Assembly: GCA_034435955.1 (NCBI GenBank)
Contig: DAOTWA010000009.1
Location: 31,790-95,789, forward strand
DNA length: 64,000 nucleotides
Origin: DAOTWA01 sp034435955
GTDB taxonomy: Bacteria; Chloroflexota; Anaerolineae; Anaerolineales; Anaerolineaceae
Direction: 5' to 3'
A program made the translations under genes and the position numbers. The notes under the pieces were generated by a model. It saw only the letters and a list, made by a program, of their open reading frames with translations. It searched no databases and was not told the origin of the DNA. The stretch's first letter is position 1. Every line of letters begins with the position of its first letter. Positions 58,965 through 64,000 of this stretch are shown here, piece after piece.

Positions 58965-59723
58965 TCAGATGATAGAAACGCGTTCGGCTTCCTGTCCGTA
59001 GATCGCTTTAAATTGCTGGTCGTCAATTTCCTGAGGGAAGCCTTTGAAGACAATTTCTCCGTCTTTGAGGGCAATGGCGCGGGTGGCGTAGCGGTGGACC
59101 AGATCCAAAAAGTGCAGGCTGCACAATACGGTGATGCCGCGCTCCTTGTTGAGCTGCTCCAAATATTTCAAGATCGAATGGGCCAGCACTGGATCCAACG
59201 ACGCCACTGGCTCATCGGCGAGCATGAGCCTGGGCTCTTGCATCAAGGCGCGGGCGATGCCAACGCGCTGCTGCTGTCCGCCAGAAAGGGAATCGACCCG
59301 CACGTGAATTTTGTCCGATAAGCCGACCTGCTCGAGGTTGGCCAGCGCTCGGGCGCGATCCTGGGCGGAGAAAATGTGCAACAAACTGGGGATCGTGTCA
59401 AGGTAGCCCAGTCGCCCGCTCATCACGTTGGTGAACACGGACGAGCGCTTAACCAGGTTGAATTGCTGGAACACCATGCCAATCTGCCGGCGGATCTTGC
59501 GGATCTCGGCGCCTTTCGCAGCAGTGATATCGATGTCGTCCCAGTAGATTTTCCCCGAAGTTGGCTCGATCAAGCGGTTGATACAACGCAGGAGCGTGGA
59601 TTTCCCCGAGCCGCTCAATCCGATCACGGCCATGAATTCCCCATCGGCCACCTCGAAACTGACGTTTTTCAAGGCCAGCGTGCCATTGGGGTATATTTTG
59701 GTGAGATTTTCTACTCTCAGCAT
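58965..59723 (-). CDS. phnC: Phosphonate-type ABC transporter ATPase PhnC
   Basis: 252 residues. Walker A is GLSGSGKSTLL, the signature is LSGGQQQRVGIARAL, Walker B is LMLADEPVASLD, and the H-loop is CSLHFLDLVHRYATR. Its N-terminus MLRVENLTKIYPNGTLALKN and the block IGMVFQQFNLVKRSSVFTNV are typical of PhnC. It energises the fused permease downstream. The specific ligand (phosphonate, phosphite, phosphate or other) cannot be read from it. Confidence 0.94.
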   Translation of the reverse strand: MLRVENLTKIYPNGTLALKNVSFEVADGEFMAVIGLSGSGKSTLLRCINRLIEPTSGKIYWDDIDITAAKGAEIRKIRRQIGMVFQQFNLVKRSSVFTNVMSGRLGYLDTIPSLLHIFSAQDRARALANLEQVGLSDKIHVRVDSLSGGQQQRVGIARALMQEPRLMLADEPVASLDPVLAHSILKYLEQLNKERGITVLCSLHFLDLVHRYATRAIALKDGEIVFKGFPQEIDDQQFKAIYGQEAERVSII

Positions 59724-59777
59724 AAGATTATGTAAAGAAAGAATATTAACGATTGGTCTGGGCCTTATTTTACCAAT

Positions 59778-59820
59778 CTGCCCCGGTCGAAATTGTGAAG
59801 ATTTAAATCGACCGGGGCAG
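59778..59820 (-). other. Intercistronic stem-loop between phnD and phnC
   Basis: A perfect 13-bp stem (59778-59790 with 59808-59820; CTGCCCCGGTCGA and its complement) closes a 17-base A/T-rich loop. It lies 55 bases upstream of the phnC start and 95 bases after the phnD stop. With only a weak U-run it is more likely a partial terminator or 3' stabiliser for phnD mRNA than a full terminator. Confidence 0.7.
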
Positions 59821-59915
59821 GTTTCCTCTTGAATCTACAAGCCGGTCAAGAAATCAACACCTGGCTTTCTCCTAATCCATGACCAGCGCAGGCATTTAAG
59901 CTGCCGGCGCACGCC

Positions 59916-60974
59916 TTATTTAGGAAGCGGGCACAAATCGGGGCCGGCTGCGTCGCAAAGCTTGGTGAAGGCATCATAGAAGGATGGGTCAATCTTGACA
60001 TAGGCGTTGGCGTTGTACAGGCTCTTCAGCATGGCCGCGCCGCCTGGATCAGCGGACATGGCGAGCATGGCATCCACCAGTGCGGTGGTATAGGCGGCCG
60101 GGAAGGATTTCACCACCTGGACACCATCGTTGGGGATGCGATCGGAAACGGCAAACACCTTCACCTTGTCAAGTATATCCGGGTAAGTGGATTTGAGGTC
60201 GGCAACGGTGTCGGTGCGAATGTCGACGTAAGCCACACCGGCGTCACAGTCGCCCTTGTACACGGCGATGGCCACGTTGTTATGCGAGCCCGCGTTTTGG
60301 GTGGAGGCGAAGTCTGTATCAGGATTGATGCCCTTGGATTTGAGGATCATGCGCGGGATGATGTAGCCCGAGGTCGAGGCAGGATCCACAAAGCAGAAGG
60401 TTTTACCCTTCAAATCCGGGAAGTCCTTGATACCGGATGCGGCGTTGGCCAGGAACTCAGCCTTATAGAATGGCTCCAGCTTGCCAGCCAGGTCTTTGTC
60501 GGGATCGACTTCGTTGGTGGAATATTTGCGCACGACCGCCAGCACCGGCACGACGCCGTACTTCTTACCAGCCGCAACGGCTGAGAAAGTATTCAGGAAG
60601 CCCACCTGAGCCTTCTCGGCGCCCATGGCTTCGATCGATGCTGCGAACGAGGTGCCCACCTCAATATCGAACTTCAGACCGGTGATCTTGGTCAGGCATT
60701 CTGCGATGTTCTTGCCGGCCGTGGCGATCTTGCCGGTATCTCCCGATGGGACGAAGGTGATCACGATGGGTTTATCGGCGGAGCCCAAATCGCCGGCTTT
60801 CACAGTGGGCTGGTTTGCCAGGGGAGCGCAGGCGGCCGGCGGAATGGTAGGCTGTTCTGCGGCGGGTTTAGTTGGCACCTCTGTGGGAGTGGCCGCTTGA
60901 GTGCAGGCAGCCAGGATCACGGATGCCATCAATACCAACGCCAAGACAAGGTACGACACACGAGGTTTGTTCAT
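59916..60974 (-). CDS. phnD: PhnD-like substrate-binding lipoprotein
   Basis: 352 residues from the ATG at 60974, which has AGAAGGAGAAGA just upstream. Signal peptide VLALVLMASVILAACTQAATP with lipobox LAAC. The mature domain begins after a Pro/Thr-rich linker and has the PhnD blocks KPIVITFVPSGDTGKI, EKAQVGFLNTFSAVAAGKKY, KTFCFVDPASTSGYIIPRMI and YKGDCDAGVAYVDIRTDT. It captures the ligand and passes it to the fused permease. The promoter is at 61058-61085. A second, divergent binding-protein gene lies upstream on the same strand. Confidence 0.92.
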   Translation of the reverse strand: MNKPRVSYLVLALVLMASVILAACTQAATPTEVPTKPAAEQPTIPPAACAPLANQPTVKAGDLGSADKPIVITFVPSGDTGKIATAGKNIAECLTKITGLKFDIEVGTSFAASIEAMGAEKAQVGFLNTFSAVAAGKKYGVVPVLAVVRKYSTNEVDPDKDLAGKLEPFYKAEFLANAASGIKDFPDLKGKTFCFVDPASTSGYIIPRMILKSKGINPDTDFASTQNAGSHNNVAIAVYKGDCDAGVAYVDIRTDTVADLKSTYPDILDKVKVFAVSDRIPNDGVQVVKSFPAAYTTALVDAMLAMSADPGGAAMLKSLYNANAYVKIDPSFYDAFTKLCDAAGPDLCPLPK

Positions 60975-61057
60975 ATCTTCTCCTTCTCCGTTCAGTTGTG
61001 AAAATTGGTGATTGAAGTAAATCTGGGTACCGTCTCTGGCACCCAAAACCTTCCACG

Positions 61058-61085
61058 ATGATACCTCATATTTTGAAGATGGCAA
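61058..61085 (-). promoter_or_regulatory. Promoter upstream of phnD
   Basis: Minus strand: TTGCCA (61085-61080), a 16-base spacer and TATCAT (61063-61058). The ATG of phnD lies 83 bases downstream. It provides separate transcription of phnD from the second binding-protein gene. Confidence 0.55.
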
Positions 61086-61199
61086 GAGGATGATGGGTGT
61101 ATTTTCGAGCGCAATTAAGTTGAGGTTTTTCGGCGAAGGAAAACCACTCGATGGGCAGAAACAAGGAGCGATCAGGGTACGCCACACACCCGGCAGGGA

Positions 61200-62249
61200 T
61201 TAATTTCCGAGCAGGGTGAGCAGGTCGACCTGCGAGAAAGTGAGAAGGTCGCGCAAGGCGTTGTAATACGCATCGTTCACGGGCTTCAAATCGACGATGT
61301 CATAGTCGTTGGCGTCGGTCAAGGCTTGTCTGCCTTCATTGGTCTTGACGATGGCGCGCAGGCCTTCGACCGTGGCATCGGCTATTTCTCGGGGCACAGC
61401 GTGGCCCACGGAGAAGTTAAGATTGGGAATGACCGCGTCGCTGCGCCAGAGGATGATGACCTTGTCCATCACGTCGGGCATCTGACTTTGGATGGATTGC
61501 GAGGTGCGCGGATCGCCGGAGATAGCAAATACGGCGCCGTAATCGCAGATGCCGCCCACATAAAGAGCCCGTACAACGGCAGCATGGCTGCGCGTAATCA
61601 CCCCCTCGGGTGGGATGACTCCGTTCTGCATCAACAATCCCTTGGGGATTACATAGCCCGAAGCGGATTGTTTGTCGACCCAGCAGGGAACCTTGCCGGC
61701 GAATTGACTCAAGGCGACGTTTGCGGGAGCCAGATTTTGGCCGGTATTCGGGTTGTAATAAGCGGTAAAGCCGCTATCCACATTGGCCATGAATTGACTG
61801 CCATAGCTGTAAAGGCCGAAGTGATTGGCGACCAGGGCGACCTGAGCGAGATTCCTATCATGCGCGTAGATATAGGTAAAAGGCGGCAGCCAGGCGGCCT
61901 GCACCGACCCTTCGGCGAGAGCTTGCAGGGTGTCCCGGTAGGTCGTGAACATGTGCGCGGAATAGGAGTATCCGGTGTTCTGCGCAAGCAGCCGGGCGAC
62001 TTCATCGCCAGCAGCCTGAGGCTGCGTCCCGCCGCTGGGAGCCGTCATACCGATCACCAATGGATTTTCCGGGCTGCCAAGCGGCTGGGGGGTAGGCGTC
62101 GGCGTCGGCGAGCCGGAGGGGGTCGGGGAGTAGGCCGGCGTGGGGGTGGGTGTTGGAGTAGGAATCGGCCCACAGGAAACCAACAGCCAGGCGACTGTCA
62201 GGATACAGGCGAGCGACCCAGTAATGCGTAAGATTGCTCTCAAACGCAA
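61200..62249 (-). CDS. Second PhnD-like substrate-binding lipoprotein
   Basis: 349 residues from a TTG with AAGGGGG upstream. Signal peptide with lipobox LLVSC (Cys about 26) and then an extended Pro/Thr/Ser linker (about residues 28-55, PTPTPTPTPAYSPTPSGSPT). The domain has VIGMTAPSGGTQPQAAGDEV, QALAEGSVQAAWLPPFTYIY, VPCWVDKQSASGYVIPKGLL and YVGGICDYGAVFAISGDPRT, the PhnD series. It shares only limited identity with the downstream phnD product, so it probably has a different ligand or affinity. It is the first gene of the minus-strand phn block. Confidence 0.88.
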   Translation of the reverse strand: MRLRAILRITGSLACILTVAWLLVSCGPIPTPTPTPTPAYSPTPSGSPTPTPTPQPLGSPENPLVIGMTAPSGGTQPQAAGDEVARLLAQNTGYSYSAHMFTTYRDTLQALAEGSVQAAWLPPFTYIYAHDRNLAQVALVANHFGLYSYGSQFMANVDSGFTAYYNPNTGQNLAPANVALSQFAGKVPCWVDKQSASGYVIPKGLLMQNGVIPPEGVITRSHAAVVRALYVGGICDYGAVFAISGDPRTSQSIQSQMPDVMDKVIILWRSDAVIPNLNFSVGHAVPREIADATVEGLRAIVKTNEGRQALTDANDYDIVDLKPVNDAYYNALRDLLTFSQVDLLTLLGN

Positions 62250-62299
62250 CGCACCCCCTTAATCGTAGCTGAAAAACCGGTTGTTTGGCACCTGGATGC

Positions 62300-62305
62300 T
62301 ATAAT
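62300..62305 (+). promoter_or_regulatory. -10 box of the DUF4230 gene
   Basis: TATAAT in the 144-base gap between the two divergent genes, 88 bases before the ATG at 62394. No good -35 hexamer was found at 16-18 bases. Confidence 0.45.
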
Positions 62306-62393
62306 CCTGCTGTAAGTGTAATTTCCCGGCTCAAATAGCCCGATGGGAAGAATCATCCTCACAAGCTGGTCAAAGCCTGCAGCGAGGAGGAAA

Positions 62394-63074
62394 ATGAACG
62401 CTCAGAAAGCCTGGATCATGGTTGGCGGCGTACTGGTCATCGTGGCCATCACGGCGGGTTTAGCAGTGTGGTTGATCCACGCTGCGATCGCTCAAACTGT
62501 ATCACCCATTCAACAGACGAGCCGCAGTTTGCAAACGCAAATCGCTCAGGTATTGCATCCCACTCCGACTGTGATGGCTGATCCGGTTACGATTGTACAT
62601 GAAGTACAGACTTTGGCAAGGCTGGAAACGATCCAATACACAGAAGAAAAGGTGATTACAGCCGAAAATGGCCAGGAGGTGTTCCGTTTGCTTTTTGGCG
62701 ACCGGCTGATCTTCGTGGCTCATGGTGTGGTCATAGCGGGAGTGGATTTGCAGAAGCTTGTTCCTGGAGATGTATGGACACAAGGTGGAACGGTTTACAT
62801 AAGATTGCCGGCAGCCGAGGTGTTTAGGTCGAGTTTAGACAATCAGAAATCCTACGTATATAACCGCGAGACCGGAATTCTGACCCGGGGGGACGTAAAT
62901 CTTGAGACCACCGCGCGCCGAGCAGCGGAAGACGAAATCCTCAAAGCCGCCCTCGAGGATGGTATTCTGGCTCAGGCGCAGACAAATGCGGAGACTTTCA
63001 TCGAACGGTTTCTGCGAAATCTGGGTTATATCGATGTCATCATCGTGCAGGCGACGCCGGAGCCGGCGGATTAG
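62394..63074 (+). CDS. DUF4230 membrane-anchored protein
   Basis: 226 residues from the ATG at 62394, which has GAGGAGG 4 bases upstream; a longer frame from 62343 lacks a good site. One N-terminal membrane segment (VGGVLVIVAITAGLAVWLIHAA) is followed by the DUF4230 core: TLARLETIQYTEEKVITAE, VIAGVDLQKLVPGDVW, VYIRLPAAEVFRSSLD and ETTARRAAEDEILKAAL. The domain is probably outside the membrane. Function unknown. It converges on the lipoate ligase gene with 3 bases between stops. Confidence 0.88.
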   Translation: MNAQKAWIMVGGVLVIVAITAGLAVWLIHAAIAQTVSPIQQTSRSLQTQIAQVLHPTPTVMADPVTIVHEVQTLARLETIQYTEEKVITAENGQEVFRLLFGDRLIFVAHGVVIAGVDLQKLVPGDVWTQGGTVYIRLPAAEVFRSSLDNQKSYVYNRETGILTRGDVNLETTARRAAEDEILKAALEDGILAQAQTNAETFIERFLRNLGYIDVIIVQATPEPAD

Positions 63075-63077
63075 CGC

Positions 63078-63908
63078 TCAGATGCGTTCGACCCAATCTG
63101 GATGCCCGTAGCGTGTTTGGGCCAGTTCTTCAGCCCGGGTGAGCTCGCCGGGCGAAGGCGGCATCTCGGCGAATTCGATGTCCAGCGCCTCGCTGAAACC
63201 GCGTTGGAAGGCATCGGCGGCCTGCTTCCACGATATTCGTCGGCCGAGGATGCTCTCAGCGGTTGCGGCTCGCTGGAGGAGCCGCCCGGCGGCTTCCTGG
63301 CGGGCGTTTTCGTCTGGGAAGGTGAGCGCCCAGGTGATGCGTGTCAGGTCACCCCAGAGAGGGAGGCTTCCATGTTGAAGCACCCCATCCCGCCGGCGGG
63401 CCTGAGCGCTGCCGATCAATTTTTTATTGTTCGCGGTGATCTCATAATTTGAGGGGACTTCGAAGCAAATCGCGCCTTTGGGGTCTGAACCAGGGGGCAG
63501 GTCATAGCGCTCATCGGCGCGCGCGGGGAGGCCGAGGAGCTGGAGGGAGCGTACAAGAGCCTGAGAAAGGCGTCGATAGCTCTCCAGGATGGAACCAGCC
63601 ACACGCGGCTCATGAAGAGGAGCGATGACGGAGTAGGTCAGCTCATCGGTGTGGAGGATGGCGCGGCCGCCAGTGGGGCGTCGGGTGAGGTCCCAGCCGA
63701 GAGAGAGGAGGGCAGGTCTGGAGATATCGGCGAACGGCTGCGCATAGCCAAGGGAGAGACAAGGCGGCTGCCAGGCGAAAAGACGCAGGGTGGGGAGCGC
63801 CTCACCCCGACCGACCGCCTCGAGGATGGCTTCATCCAGCGCCATGTTCCAGGCGCCGCGCGCCGGAGGAGTGAGGATGAGCCGCCATCGTGCGTGTCCA
63901 AAATCCAT
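63078..63908 (-). CDS. LipM-like octanoyltransferase/lipoate ligase family protein
   Basis: 276 residues, BPL/LPL catalytic fold. Motifs: RRPTGGRAILHTDELTYSV (substrate site), AICFEVPSNYEI (with the cysteine found in LipM-type octanoyltransferases), KKLIGSAQARR with the catalytic lysine, and VLQHGSLPL. The cysteine and lysine together point to octanoyl transfer from acyl carrier protein to lipoyl domains, although lipoate ligase activity is possible because the families overlap. It is cytoplasmic. The 92 bases to its right hold no complete gene. Confidence 0.88.
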   Translation of the reverse strand: MDFGHARWRLILTPPARGAWNMALDEAILEAVGRGEALPTLRLFAWQPPCLSLGYAQPFADISRPALLSLGWDLTRRPTGGRAILHTDELTYSVIAPLHEPRVAGSILESYRRLSQALVRSLQLLGLPARADERYDLPPGSDPKGAICFEVPSNYEITANNKKLIGSAQARRRDGVLQHGSLPLWGDLTRITWALTFPDENARQEAAGRLLQRAATAESILGRRISWKQAADAFQRGFSEALDIEFAEMPPSPGELTRAEELAQTRYGHPDWVERI

Positions 63909-64000
63909 GCCAATGCCCGCCGTCGGACGATTATATCATCAAGCCAGGCATGCCGGTTCCTTGGGAGAAGACGGCGTGTGCGAAAATAAGGATGCAGGTA

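Noticed and set aside
62085..62160. Short tandem repeats (GGCGTC and GGGTGTTGG types) as a repeat array
   Set aside because: They encode the Pro/Thr linker of the second PhnD-like lipoprotein and are explained by codon repetition in a tether.
62285..62300. A sigma-54 type promoter (TTGGCAC ... TGCT) before the DUF4230 gene
   Set aside because: The GG and GC dinucleotides are spaced by nine instead of ten bases, and a TATAAT box overlaps the site.

Overview
The window is a stretch of bacterial chromosome of moderately high GC content with no mobile elements, CRISPR arrays, rRNA or tRNA genes that I could find. The gene content points to the phylum Chloroflexota, most likely class Anaerolineae. 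The pointers are an isopentenyl phosphate kinase beside a mevalonate kinase (an alternative mevalonate pathway signature known from Chloroflexota), several DUF2298/YYY and Agl23-like membrane glycosyltransferases (families shared by Chloroflexi and archaea), a DUF5679 zinc ribbon on topoisomerase I, and a beta' subunit with a large coiled-coil insertion. This assignment is inference from gene families, not a database match.

Layout. 1-4226 (minus strand): a TolB-like beta-propeller protein cut by the left edge, an M23 peptidase lipoprotein, a DUF1015 protein and a DegV protein. 4359-12914 (plus): ffh, rpsP-khpA-rimM, dprA, a mannose-1-phosphate guanylyltransferase, topA and an unknown membrane protein. 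12989-17481 (minus): greA, then an operon transcribed in the order UbiA-type prenyltransferase, mevalonate kinase, isopentenyl phosphate kinase, dGTPase. 17536-36295 (plus): tlyA, lepA, a long surface-glycan block (SDR epimerase, GT4 glycosyltransferase, four large GT-C/DUF2298 membrane proteins and a small DUF952 protein), then cmk and plsC. 36388-39672: a large membrane histidine kinase with a palindrome at its promoter. 39788-45749 (minus): an amino-sugar type import operon (GntR regulator, binding lipoprotein, two permeases, ROK kinase, SIS isomerase) without its own ATPase. 46087-53569 (plus): rpoC behind two tandem near-consensus promoters and closed by a strong terminator, then gyrA with a 200-residue Lys/Ala/Pro-rich tail. 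53581-56188: a TIM-barrel/NTF2 fusion protein, an HD-domain protein and a DinB-like protein. 56203-62249 (minus): a phosphonate-type ABC importer with two PhnD-like lipoproteins, PhnC, a double-length fused PhnE and a SanA/YdcF-like protein. 62394-63908: a DUF4230 protein and a LipM-like octanoyl/lipoyl transferase.

Functional themes. Housekeeping information processing (SRP, ribosome maturation, transcription, topology) is interleaved with envelope glycan and isoprenoid supply. GDP-mannose synthesis, prenyl-phosphate phosphoribosyl transfer, mevalonate phosphorylation and polyprenyl-linked sugar transfer could together feed a cell-surface polysaccharide or glycoprotein. Both import operons carry a stable stem-loop directly after a binding-protein gene, which would allow more binding protein than membrane components to be made.

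The most unusual items are the 1787-residue double GT-C protein and its tandem relatives, the fused PhnE, the GyrA-type subunit lacking a recognisable GyrA box but carrying a basic tail, the beta' insertion, and two genes whose -10 box sits so close to the start codon that a leaderless transcript is likely.
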